From Sphingomonas hengshuiensis (GTDB lineage: Bacteria; Pseudomonadota; Alphaproteobacteria; Sphingomonadales; Sphingomonadaceae), in assembly GCF_000935025.1 (NCBI RefSeq), contig NZ_CP010836.1, positions 2,418,001 to 2,482,000 of the forward strand: 64,000 bases of DNA, written 5' to 3'. Shown here one piece after another: positions 29,811 through 37,985 of the stretch; position 1 is the first letter of the stretch; each line of letters starts with the position of its first letter. Made by a program: the position numbers and the translations under genes. The notes under the pieces were generated by a model. It worked only from the letters and a program-made list of their open reading frames with translations, made no database searches and was not told the DNA's origin.

Positions 29811-31316
29811 TCAGGGCGCCGCCTCGGCGGGGGTGAGCGCGAAGCTGCCCGTCGCGGGCGCGGGCGCAGCCACGGCGCCTGCCTCGCGCAGCACCGCGGC
29901 GATCGCCAGCGCACGGCGCTGAGTCAGCGTCGGGCGCGCGGGCGTTTCTCCGGCGGGGAGCCCTGGGACTGCAATGGCCATGCTGTTCCATCGCTGCGCC
30001 GCCCAGGCGGCCGTGCGCACGCTCTCGCGCGCTGCGCCATCGAGCGCGTCGGCGCCGGTCGCGAACGCAATCTGCGGCAGCGGCAGCAACGGGGGTATCA
30101 GCGCGATCGTCCAACCCTCGACTGCCGCGCTCGCCCGCTGCTCGAGCGCGCGATAGCTGTCGAGCGCCGCGCCGGGCAGCAGCGCGGCGGTCGCCGTCGC
30201 GCGGCGATGCTCGGTATCGATCGTCACGGCTTCGGCGGACACTCCCGCCGCAACGCCGACGACATGCGCGATCTGTGCTCCCGTCGCGAGCGGCGTGCTC
30301 GATCCTTGCGTCTCGCGGAGCCCCGCCCGCTGCGCCCCGATCGTCGCATCGGGATCGAGCAACACCTGATCGATGTGCAGGTCGAGCGGGCGCCCCAGCC
30401 GCTTTTCCATCGCCTCGCGCAACGCCCTTTCGGGGACACCGCGCGAAAGCGGCGCGATCACGACCGATCGCACGGTCCAGGGCGCACGATCGAAATCGAC
30501 GTCGAGCTGCGTCACCCGCGCATCTGCCCCGAACCGCTCGGCCAGCGCGGCGCGAATCTGGCCGACGGCGACCGCCTCCGACGCGATCCGCCCCAGCGAG
30601 AACGCCAGCGGCACCGCCATCGCGACGAAGACGAACAGGAGCAGCAGCGTCTGCGTCCAGGATTGCTGGCTCGATAGCCCGTGGCCAAAGCCATAGAAGC
30701 GCGCGAGCACCGCCGCTGCCAAGGCGATCGTCACGAAATTGGTGACGAACAGCGCGAACGAGCCGCCCAGCACCGGCATGTTCCAGGTCGCGAGGCCATA
30801 GCCGACGACCGCGAGCGGCGGCATCAGCGCTGTGGCGATTGCCACCCCGACGATCGTCTCCCCGCGCCCGCGAATGATCGCAAAGGTTCCCGCCAGCGCC
30901 GCGAAAAGCGCGACCAGCAGGTCGAACAAATTGGGCCGGGTACGCGCCAATATCTCCGCGGTGGGCGCCTTCAGGGGCGACGCCACTACGATCAGCGCAG
31001 TAAACGCCACGGCCGCAATCGACCCAAAGGCAAGCGCGGCGACCGACCGCCGCATCTCGGCGAAATCGAACATCGCGATCGAAAAGCCAAACCCCAGGAT
31101 CGGCCCCATCAGCGGCGATATCAGCATCGCGCCGATCACCACCGCCGGCGACGACAGGAGCAGTCCCAGCACGGCAATCCCCGCCGACATCAGCGTCATG
31201 AAGATATAGCGCGGGGTCCAGCCGCTATCCTCTACGATGCGATCAACGGTAGCGATGTGATCGACGCTGCCCACGATCGAGCGGCGCCACCAAAGCGCCA
31301 GGGGTATCGTCCGCAC
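29811..31316 (-). CDS. DUF389 family membrane protein
   Basis: A 501-residue protein. Its first half is a DUF389 domain with six or more membrane segments. AVVIGAMLISPLMGPILGFG and VGVAIATALMPPLAVVGYGLA are the two internal repeats that define the family. The second half (from about residue 230) is soluble, with an OmpA/BON-like repeat pattern (ALREAMEKRLGRPLDLHIDQ, then TQRRALAIAAVLREAGAV). The function of the family is unknown; roles in transport have been suggested. An IS3-family element ends 46 bases upstream of the start, so the native promoter has probably been moved or replaced. Confidence 0.85.
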   Translation of the reverse strand: MRTIPLALWWRRSIVGSVDHIATVDRIVEDSGWTPRYIFMTLMSAGIAVLGLLLSSPAVVIGAMLISPLMGPILGFGFSIAMFDFAEMRRSVAALAFGSIAAVAFTALIVVASPLKAPTAEILARTRPNLFDLLVALFAALAGTFAIIRGRGETIVGVAIATALMPPLAVVGYGLATWNMPVLGGSFALFVTNFVTIALAAAVLARFYGFGHGLSSQQSWTQTLLLLFVFVAMAVPLAFSLGRIASEAVAVGQIRAALAERFGADARVTQLDVDFDRAPWTVRSVVIAPLSRGVPERALREAMEKRLGRPLDLHIDQVLLDPDATIGAQRAGLRETQGSSTPLATGAQIAHVVGVAAGVSAEAVTIDTEHRRATATAALLPGAALDSYRALEQRASAAVEGWTIALIPPLLPLPQIAFATGADALDGAARESVRTAAWAAQRWNSMAIAVPGLPAGETPARPTLTQRRALAIAAVLREAGAVAAPAPATGSFALTPAEAAP

Positions 31317-31385
31317 GCGTGCAGAGAGATGGCTCGGTTCATTTGAACAGCTCGGCGCGATTGCTAAGTGGAGCGTTTGCCGGTT

Positions 31386-32210
31386 TCATGCCGCTGCGAG
31401 AAGCGGCCGGTCGAAATAAACCTGATCGGGTGTCCTGCGGTCAAGCGACGAGTGCGGGCGTCGTCCATTGTAGAATGCCAGATAACGGCCGATCGAGCCG
31501 CGGGCCTCGCTGACCGAGCCATATGCCCGCAGGTAGACCTCCTCGTATTTCACAGAACGCCATAGCCGCTCTACGAACACGTTGTCGCGCCAGGCGCCGC
31601 GACCGTCCATGCTGATCGCGATTCTCTCGCGCTGCAGGACGGCGATGAACGCCATGCTGGTAAATTGGCTGCCCTGATCGGTGTTGAAGATTTCCGGCGC
31701 CCCGAAGCGCGTAAGCGCTTCCTCCAAAGCCTCGATGCAAAAATCGGTCTCTAGCGTGATCGACAGCCTCCAGCTGAGCACCCGCCGGCTGAACCAGTCG
31801 ACGATGGCGATAAGGTAGACGAAGCCGCGCGCCATCGGGATGTACGTGATGTCGGTCGCCCAGACTTGATTGGGCCGCGTTACCGCCACCTTGCGAAGCA
31901 GATACGGATAGATCTTGTGCCCCGGTGCCGGCTTCGAGGTGTTTGGCCGCCGATAGATTGCCTCGATCGCCATCTTCTTCATCAGCGTCGATACGTGCAG
32001 CCGGCCGACCTTTATGCCTTCGGCGGCAAGCAGGTCGCGCAGCATCCGGCTACCCGCGAATGGGAAATCCATGTGCAATGCGTCGATCCGCCGCATGAGG
32101 GCAAGGTCGGCAGCCGAGGTCGGCCTTGGCAGATAATAGACGCTGCCGCGGCTGATCCCCAACTCGCGCACTTGCCGCGTCACTGGCAACGCGTGCGAAC
32201 GGTCGATCAT
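31386..32210 (-). CDS. IS3-family transposase, OrfB (integrase core)
   Basis: A 274-residue DDE integrase. An HTH_21-type region (DLALMRRIDALHMDFPFAGSR minus its last residue, then RDLLAAEGIKVGR) precedes the rve core. Catalytic residues are in VWATDITYIPM (Asp), FNTDQGSQFTS (Asp) and DNVFVERLWRSVKYEEVYL (Glu, 35 residues later). Its ATG overlaps the stop of orfA by four bases (ATGA), so the two are made by coupling or by ribosomal frameshifting. No internal damage is seen. Confidence 0.93.
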   Translation of the reverse strand: MIDRSHALPVTRQVRELGISRGSVYYLPRPTSAADLALMRRIDALHMDFPFAGSRMLRDLLAAEGIKVGRLHVSTLMKKMAIEAIYRRPNTSKPAPGHKIYPYLLRKVAVTRPNQVWATDITYIPMARGFVYLIAIVDWFSRRVLSWRLSITLETDFCIEALEEALTRFGAPEIFNTDQGSQFTSMAFIAVLQRERIAISMDGRGAWRDNVFVERLWRSVKYEEVYLRAYGSVSEARGSIGRYLAFYNGRRPHSSLDRRTPDQVYFDRPLLAAA

Positions 32211-32521
32211 CGTTTTGCGCTCGGCAACAGTCCTGCTTTGCCGAGCGCCCCGGACAAAAAATCGTTCACCAGCGTCAACTCGCCGATCTTGGCGTGAAGC
32301 GTCTTCACGTCGATCGCAGGCTCGGCCGGCTCGCTATGGCCCTCCGATCCGAAAACTCCCGCCGCCCCTTCCAGCAACTGGCCGCGCCACGTCGTGATCT
32401 GGTTCGGGTGAACGTCAAACTGCTGCGCCAACTCGGCCAGCGTCTTCTCGCCCTTCACAGCAGCCAAGGCCACCTTCGCCTTGAAGGCCGGGCTGTGGTT
32501 CCGGCGTGTTCGTTTCGTCAT
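32207..32521 (-). CDS. IS3-family transposase, OrfA (HTH)
   Basis: A 104-residue HTH_Tnp_1 protein. TKRTRRNHSPAFKAKVALAA, then LAELAQQFDVHPNQITTWRGQL, is the DNA-binding helix-turn-helix. The tail (LHAKIGELTLVNDFLSGALG) is the leucine-zipper part that joins the OrfAB fusion. A short A4 run (GCAAAACG) lies at the overlap with orfB, a weak slippery site. Confidence 0.92.
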   Translation of the reverse strand: MTKRTRRNHSPAFKAKVALAAVKGEKTLAELAQQFDVHPNQITTWRGQLLEGAAGVFGSEGHSEPAEPAIDVKTLHAKIGELTLVNDFLSGALGKAGLLPSAKR

Positions 32522-32759
32522 CTGATCTCCTGTTCGACGCCATGCTGGCCGCCTTCAGGCAGAAACTCCACTTAACAGCCTGTGCAAATTTGCCGAGCCA
32601 CCTCTCAGACCCGTTTGCAATCCGATTATCCGTCAATCGCCGTCCGTCCCTGAGATCGCGCGGTTCTGCGCGTGACAGCAACGCCGCAACCGGCGGCGGG
32701 TTCATCGCGCAGCCGCTGGCCGCGCTGCCCAACCGAGCGGATCGCAGGTTCAATCGAGC

Positions 32760-32784
32760 GGAACGGACGGACTAGCCCTTTGTT
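32760..32784 (+). promoter_or_regulatory. EcfG-like general stress response promoter
   Basis: GGAAC (32760-32764), 16 bases, then TGTT (32781-32784). The alphaproteobacterial EcfG consensus is GGAAC-N16/17-CGTT, so only one base differs. It ends 25 bases before the start of the SRPBCC gene, the expected distance. This is a sequence match only. Confidence 0.55.
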
Positions 32785-32809
32785 ATATCGGGGAAATCGG
32801 AGGCATATC

Positions 32810-33418
32810 ATGGCAGACACACTCGACACGCCGCCGCTCGACGACGGCCCCCTCGCTACGTCAAAACATCGAAGCGCCGCAGTCGACGCCACGACAGAGA
32901 CGCTGGTGGAGGCACCTGCGGATGGCAATGCCGATACGCTGATCGGGCGCAGTGTCACGATCAACCGCCCGCGACAGGAGCTGTTCGCCTATTGGCGCGA
33001 TTTCGCCAACCTGTCGACCTTCATGGAGAATGTCGAGCAGGTCGAGAGTCTCGATGCGCGGCGCTCGCGCTGGGTGGTCAAGGCGCCGGCGGGCAAGACC
33101 GTCGAATGGATTGCGACAATCACCGAGGAAAGCGACGGCGCCTTCATCGCCTGGGCATCCGAAGCCGGCGCGGATGTGCCCAATAGCGGGCGTGTCGACT
33201 TTCGCGATGCGCAGGGTGAGCGCGGGACGATCGTCACCGCGACCATCCTCTACGATCCGCCGGGCGGCACGATCGGCAAGATCGTCGCCAAGCTGTTCCA
33301 GCGCGAACCCGCGATTCAGGCGCGTCGCGACCTGCGCCGCTTCAAACAGCTTATGGAAACCGGCGAGATCGCCACGGGCGCGCGCAGCCGCCGCCTCCAG
33401 GAAGAAGGAAAGAACTGA
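32810..33418 (+). CDS. SRPBCC family protein (polyketide cyclase/dehydrase-like)
   Basis: A 202-residue protein with an unstructured 45-residue start, then an SRPBCC lipid-binding-type fold: [35 protein letters not shown], and [20 protein letters not shown] are typical of the YndB/cyclase-dehydrase group. It binds hydrophobic ligands in other members; the ligand here is unknown. ATG 32810 follows CGGAGG. It begins a three-gene operon: its TGA shares a base with the ATG of the dehydrogenase. Upstream is an EcfG-like promoter, so stress control is likely (inference). Confidence 0.82.
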   Translation: MADTLDTPPLDDGPLATSKHRSAAVDATTETLVEAPADGNADTLIGRSVTINRPRQELFAYWRDFANLSTFMENVEQVESLDARRSRWVVKAPAGKTVEWIATITEESDGAFIAWASEAGADVPNSGRVDFRDAQGERGTIVTATILYDPPGGTIGKIVAKLFQREPAIQARRDLRRFKQLMETGEIATGARSRRLQEEGKN

Positions 33419-34608
33419 TGCGCGCTCTGGCATGGCACGGGAAGCACGATGTCCGCGTCGACACCGTCGACGACCCCGAAATTCTCAATCCGCGCGATGC
33501 GATCATCAAGATCACGTCGACGGCGATCTGCGGCTCGGACCTGCATCTGTACGACGGTTATATCCCGTCGATGATGGCGGGCGACATCCTCGGCCATGAA
33601 TTCATGGGCGAAGTGGTCGAAACCGGCCCCAAATCGACGCTTAAAAAGGGGCAGCGCGTCGTGGTGCCGTTCACCATCTCGTGCGGGTCCTGCTACCATT
33701 GCGGCAAGCACCAATATTCCGCATGCGACAACGGCCTGCCGGCCGATAATCAGGATATCGCGATGGCCGCTTATGGCCAGCCGATGTCGGGGCTGTTCGG
33801 CTATAGCCACATGACCGGCGGCTATTCGGGCGGCCAGGCGGAATATGTCCGCGTGCCCTTCAGCGACGTCGGCCCGCTCGTCGTTCCCGATGGGATTGAC
33901 GACGACAAGGTGCTGTTCCTCTCGGACATCCTCCCCACCGGATGGATGGCGGCGGAGAATGCCGAGATCGAGCCCGGCGACACGGTCGCGGTATGGGGTT
34001 GCGGCCCGGTGGGGCTGTTCGCGGTGCAATCGGCCTTCCTGATGGGCGCCGAGCGCGTGATCGCGATCGATCATTTCCCGCGCCGGCTCGAACTGGCGCG
34101 CCAGTTCGGCGCGGAGACGATCAATTTCGAAGAGACCAAGACCTATGAGGCGCTGATCGAAATGACCGGCGGGATCGGTCCCGACGCCGTGATCGACGCC
34201 GTCGGACTGGAAGCGCACGGCGCGTTTGTCGACAACATCATCGATCAGATCAAGGCCTCGACCTTCCTCGGCACCGATCGCATCCACTCGATCCGCCAGG
34301 CGATCCACGCCTGTCGCAAGGGCGGGCGCGTCTCGATGCCTGCCGTCTATGGCGGCTTCGTCGACAAATTCCCGCTCGGTGCGTTCATGGAAAAGGGGCT
34401 GACGCTCAAGACCGGCCAGACGCATGTCCAGCACTACATGCCCGCGCTGCTCAACGCGATCATGGAAGGCAAGATCGATACGACCTTCCTGATCAGCCAC
34501 ATCCTCCCGCTCGAGCAGGCGCCCAAGGGCTATAAGATGTTCCACGACAACCAGAATGAAGTGACCAAGGTCGTGCTGAAGCCCGGCCTCTCGCTGGCAG
34601 CGGAGTAG
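33418..34608 (+). CDS. Zinc-dependent alcohol dehydrogenase
   Basis: A 396-residue medium-chain dehydrogenase of the type that includes glutathione-independent formaldehyde dehydrogenases. Catalytic zinc ligands are in [13 protein letters not shown] and [11 protein letters not shown]. The structural zinc site is [15 protein letters not shown]. The nucleotide-binding turn is GCGPVGLFA (residues about 199-207). The insert before the Rossmann domain ([20 protein letters not shown]) is characteristic of this subgroup. The substrate is unknown. The start overlaps the preceding stop by one base (TGATG), and the SDR gene follows after 4 bases. Confidence 0.93.
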   Translation: MRALAWHGKHDVRVDTVDDPEILNPRDAIIKITSTAICGSDLHLYDGYIPSMMAGDILGHEFMGEVVETGPKSTLKKGQRVVVPFTISCGSCYHCGKHQYSACDNGLPADNQDIAMAAYGQPMSGLFGYSHMTGGYSGGQAEYVRVPFSDVGPLVVPDGIDDDKVLFLSDILPTGWMAAENAEIEPGDTVAVWGCGPVGLFAVQSAFLMGAERVIAIDHFPRRLELARQFGAETINFEETKTYEALIEMTGGIGPDAVIDAVGLEAHGAFVDNIIDQIKASTFLGTDRIHSIRQAIHACRKGGRVSMPAVYGGFVDKFPLGAFMEKGLTLKTGQTHVQHYMPALLNAIMEGKIDTTFLISHILPLEQAPKGYKMFHDNQNEVTKVVLKPGLSLAAE

Positions 34609-34612
34609 GATC

Positions 34613-35398
34613 GTGGCAGACAAGCTCGCAATCGTCACCGGCGCCTCGACCGGGATCGGCTTTGAACTCGCTACCCTGGCGGCGCAGCAGGGGTACGACC
34701 TGATCGTGGTCGCCGACGAAGCGCTGATCGACGCCGCCGCGCGCGATTTCGGCCAGTTCGGGACGCAGGTCCAGTCGGTCCAGGTCGATCTGGCGACGAT
34801 CGACGGCGTCGACGCGCTGCTGGCGGCGGCGGGTGGGCGGCAGATCGACTTGCTCTGCGCCAACGCCGGCACCGCGACGGGCGGGGCGTTCCTCGATATC
34901 GAAGTGGCCAAATGGCGCCATTCGGTCGACACCAACGTCACCGGCACGGTCTATCTGCTCCAGAAGGTGCTGGCGGCGATGGTCGCACGCAACGACGGCA
35001 AGATCCTCGTCACCGGATCGATCGCCGGCTATGTCCCCGGCAGCTTCAACGCGATCTACAATGCGACCAAGGCCTTCATCGACAATTTCACCGAGGCCCT
35101 GCGCAACGAAATCAAGGACGTGGACGGGGTCACGCTCACCACGCTGATGCCCGGGCCTACCGACACTGAATTCTTCGCGCGTGCCGACATGCTGGACACG
35201 TCGGTGGGCCAGGACGAGCACAAGGCCGATCCGGCCAAAGTGGCGAAGGACGGCTTCGACGCGCTGTTCGCCGGCAAGGGGCATGTCGTCTCCGGGCTGT
35301 CGAACAAGATACAGGTGCTGGGATCGGGCGTGGTGCCGCAATCAGTGCTTGCCGAGGCGCACCGCAAGATGGCCGAGCCCGGCAGCGGCGAGGAATAG
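34613..35398 (+). CDS. Short-chain dehydrogenase/reductase
   Basis: A 261-residue SDR. TGASTGIG (residues 9-16) binds the cofactor, CANAGT stabilises the sheet, and the catalytic Ser and YNATK are at GSIAGYVPGSFNAIYNATK. The start is GTG 34613, behind AGTAGGATC. It closes the SRPBCC-dehydrogenase-SDR operon. The combination resembles stress-induced or aldehyde-handling gene sets, but the substrate cannot be told. Confidence 0.92.
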   Translation: MADKLAIVTGASTGIGFELATLAAQQGYDLIVVADEALIDAAARDFGQFGTQVQSVQVDLATIDGVDALLAAAGGRQIDLLCANAGTATGGAFLDIEVAKWRHSVDTNVTGTVYLLQKVLAAMVARNDGKILVTGSIAGYVPGSFNAIYNATKAFIDNFTEALRNEIKDVDGVTLTTLMPGPTDTEFFARADMLDTSVGQDEHKADPAKVAKDGFDALFAGKGHVVSGLSNKIQVLGSGVVPQSVLAEAHRKMAEPGSGEE

Positions 35399-35467
35399 CC
35401 GAACCGACGCGGGGCGGACGGGGCGACACAACCCCGCCCGCCCCGGCCATCCCCTGTGCTGACGCGC

Positions 35468-37975
35468 CTACTCGTAGCGCAGGGCATGGACCGGATTGGT
35501 GCGGGCGACACGGAAGGCATGCCCCCCGATCGTCACCACTGCGATCGCCAGGGCCAGCAGCCCGGCGGCGACGAAGGGCAGCGGGCCGAGTGCCATTCGC
35601 GCATCGAACTGGTTGAGCCAGTCGCGCATCACCCACCACGCGATCGGCCAGGCGATTACGTTCGCGACCACCACCGGCCGCGCGAACTGCCAGATCAACA
35701 GCCGGACGATGTTCCCCGTCCGCGCGCCCAGCACCTTGCGGATGCCGATTTCCTTGGTGCGACGCTCGGCGGTGAACGCGGCGAGGCCGAAAAGCCCCAG
35801 GCAGCCGACGATGATCGCCAGCAGCGCGAAGAGCGCGAACATCTGCCCCCGCGCCTCCATGCGACGATAGCCACGCTCGAGGATTTGGTCGGCAAAGCGC
35901 GCACCGAACGCCACGTCGGGCGCCATGCTCCGCCATATCCGCTCGATGTCTGCGCTGACCTTGGCCGGATCGCCCTTGAACCGCGCTACCAGCCAATGCG
36001 CGCTGTTGTCGTTCCAGTAGAACAGGATCGGCTCGATCGGCGTGTTGATCGGGCGGAAGCGCGAATCCGCCACCACGCCGATGATCGTGAGCAGCATCGA
36101 GCCGCCATATTCGTCCTTGGTGCCATAGCGCAGCGTCTTGCCCAGCGCCGCCTGCGGGCTCGCAAAGCCCAGGCGCTTCACCCCGGCTTCGTTGATCACG
36201 ACATTGGCGCCGCGCGCCGCCAATGCCTTTTCGGCGGCGGGCACTTCGGGAAAGGGCGTCGTCATGTCGTCCGCGGGACGATTGCGATCGAAGGTCCGCC
36301 CGACGAGGGTGCGGATGCCCATGGTGGGGAAATAGCCCGGGTCGGCGGAATAGATGCCGATATCGACCGGATCGCTCCGGCCGGTGACCCGCACCGTCGT
36401 GCTGGACGTATTGTCGGTATTGACCGCGATGCCGGTGCGCCCGGCATTTTCGACACCCGGCAGCGCCTTAACTGAGCGGATCAGCGCCTCTTGCCGCCCC
36501 TCGAACGCTTCGGAACTGATGCCGCTGACCTGGACCAGCCCTTCGCGATCATAGCCCGGATCGAGATTACGGGCGTAGAGCGTCTGGCCATAGACCACCG
36601 CGGTACAGATCATCAGCCCGATCGACACCGCGAATTGCAGGATCACCAGCCCGCTGCGCAGCCGCCCGGAGCCTTCCGCCTCCGATGCCGACTTGTTTGC
36701 CTTCAGCACCCGCGCCGGCTCGAACCGCGACAGGTACAGCGCGGGATAAATCCCGCCCGCCGCGCCGACCAGCACGATGAGCGCGAGGACCGGCACCAGC
36801 ATGCCGTCGCGGCCCAGATAGTGGAGTTCCAGATCGGCATCGAGGAACTGCGCGAACCAGGGTAGCGCGACCTCCGTAAAGGCGAGCGCAGCGAGCATCG
36901 ACAACGCGGCAAGCAGCATCGATTCGCCCAGAAACTGCGTAACCAATTGCCGCCGCGTCGCGCCCAGCACCTTGCGCAACGCGACTTCGCGGGCGCGCTG
37001 GCTGGCGCGGGCGGTGGCGAGGTTGGTGAAATTCATGCACGCCATTGCCAGGATCAGCAGCGCCACGATCGCGAACGTGGCGATCGTCGCCGAGTCATTG
37101 CCCGTCGTCATCGCCGCGCGCTGTGCCTTGCCCAGATGGACGTCGCGGACATTGACCAGCGCATAATCGCGCTCGTCGCCGATATTCTGAGGCTTTCCTT
37201 CATCATAAGTATCTGGAATATTGCGCTTTTCCCATGCGGTCATCTGGGTATTGAGCGCCGCCACATCCACGCCGGGGCGCAGTTTCACATACACCCATCC
37301 GCCGGTCCAACCCCATTGGGTGAGGAACTCGGCATTGTGCCCCTGCGCATAGAGGCTCGGGAAATCGGCGCGGATCAGCGTATCGATCGCAAGGTGCGAG
37401 TTCTTGGGCAGATCCTTGAACACAGCGGTGATCCGGTAATCCGCCTTCACCCCCATCGCCATCGCGGTGAGCGTGCGCCCGATAATGTCGGTGGTGCCGA
37501 ACAGCTTGGTCGCCTGGCTCTCGCTCAGTGCCACGGTGCCGGGCTGGACCAGTGCCTGATGATCGCCCCGCGCCATCGGGAGCGGCAGCACGTCGAAGAA
37601 CGGGCTGTCGGTCAGCCCGGCATCGTCGGTGGTATAGGCGCGCCCGTCCTTCAGCAGCGTCACGCGCACCCCGCCACCGAAATAGGTGGCATGTTCGATT
37701 TGCGGGAAGTCCTTCAGCAGCGCCGCCTTGGTCACGTACGGTGCGCCCTGATTCTCGAAATGGTCCGACGTCGTCTTGCTCTGATAGGTCGACTGGAACT
37801 GATAGATCCGATCGTTGCCGGGCAGCCATTCGTCATAGCTGCGCTCGTAGCGGACATAGAGCAGGATCAGCAGGCACGCCGCCAGCCCGATCGCGAGCCC
37901 CAGAATGTTGACGACGGCATAGACCTTGTTCTTCGACAGGGCCCGCAGACCGACGGTCAGGTAATTGCGCCACAT
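35468..37975 (-). CDS. MacB/FtsX-type ABC transporter permease 1
   Basis: An 835-residue inner-membrane permease with two repeats of MacB_PCD plus FtsX domain. Each half starts with a membrane segment and a large periplasmic loop, for example NILGLAIGLAACLLILLYV at residue 22. The FtsX signatures are FTNLATARASQRAREVALRK and RTKEIGIRKVLGARTGNIVR. The C-terminus ends HALRYE, like its neighbour. It is the last gene of an adaptor-ATPase-permease-permease operon, 10 bases after the second permease. The system would export a peptide, lipid or antibiotic-like molecule; no substrate is evident. Confidence 0.92.
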   Translation of the reverse strand: MWRNYLTVGLRALSKNKVYAVVNILGLAIGLAACLLILLYVRYERSYDEWLPGNDRIYQFQSTYQSKTTSDHFENQGAPYVTKAALLKDFPQIEHATYFGGGVRVTLLKDGRAYTTDDAGLTDSPFFDVLPLPMARGDHQALVQPGTVALSESQATKLFGTTDIIGRTLTAMAMGVKADYRITAVFKDLPKNSHLAIDTLIRADFPSLYAQGHNAEFLTQWGWTGGWVYVKLRPGVDVAALNTQMTAWEKRNIPDTYDEGKPQNIGDERDYALVNVRDVHLGKAQRAAMTTGNDSATIATFAIVALLILAMACMNFTNLATARASQRAREVALRKVLGATRRQLVTQFLGESMLLAALSMLAALAFTEVALPWFAQFLDADLELHYLGRDGMLVPVLALIVLVGAAGGIYPALYLSRFEPARVLKANKSASEAEGSGRLRSGLVILQFAVSIGLMICTAVVYGQTLYARNLDPGYDREGLVQVSGISSEAFEGRQEALIRSVKALPGVENAGRTGIAVNTDNTSSTTVRVTGRSDPVDIGIYSADPGYFPTMGIRTLVGRTFDRNRPADDMTTPFPEVPAAEKALAARGANVVINEAGVKRLGFASPQAALGKTLRYGTKDEYGGSMLLTIIGVVADSRFRPINTPIEPILFYWNDNSAHWLVARFKGDPAKVSADIERIWRSMAPDVAFGARFADQILERGYRRMEARGQMFALFALLAIIVGCLGLFGLAAFTAERRTKEIGIRKVLGARTGNIVRLLIWQFARPVVVANVIAWPIAWWVMRDWLNQFDARMALGPLPFVAAGLLALAIAVVTIGGHAFRVARTNPVHALRYE

Positions 37976-37985
37976 GGCTCTGCTC

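Larger units (their letters stand above)
31362..32577 (-). mobile_element. IS3-family insertion sequence, about 1216 bp
   Basis: The ends share imperfect inverted repeats beginning TG: TGCTAAGTGGAGCG at 31362 and TGTTAAGTGGAGTT read inward from 32577. Both genes, orfA and orfB, are present. I see no clear target duplication (flanks GAT and GCC), which suggests an old insertion, a rearranged end, or slightly different boundaries. Confidence 0.8.
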
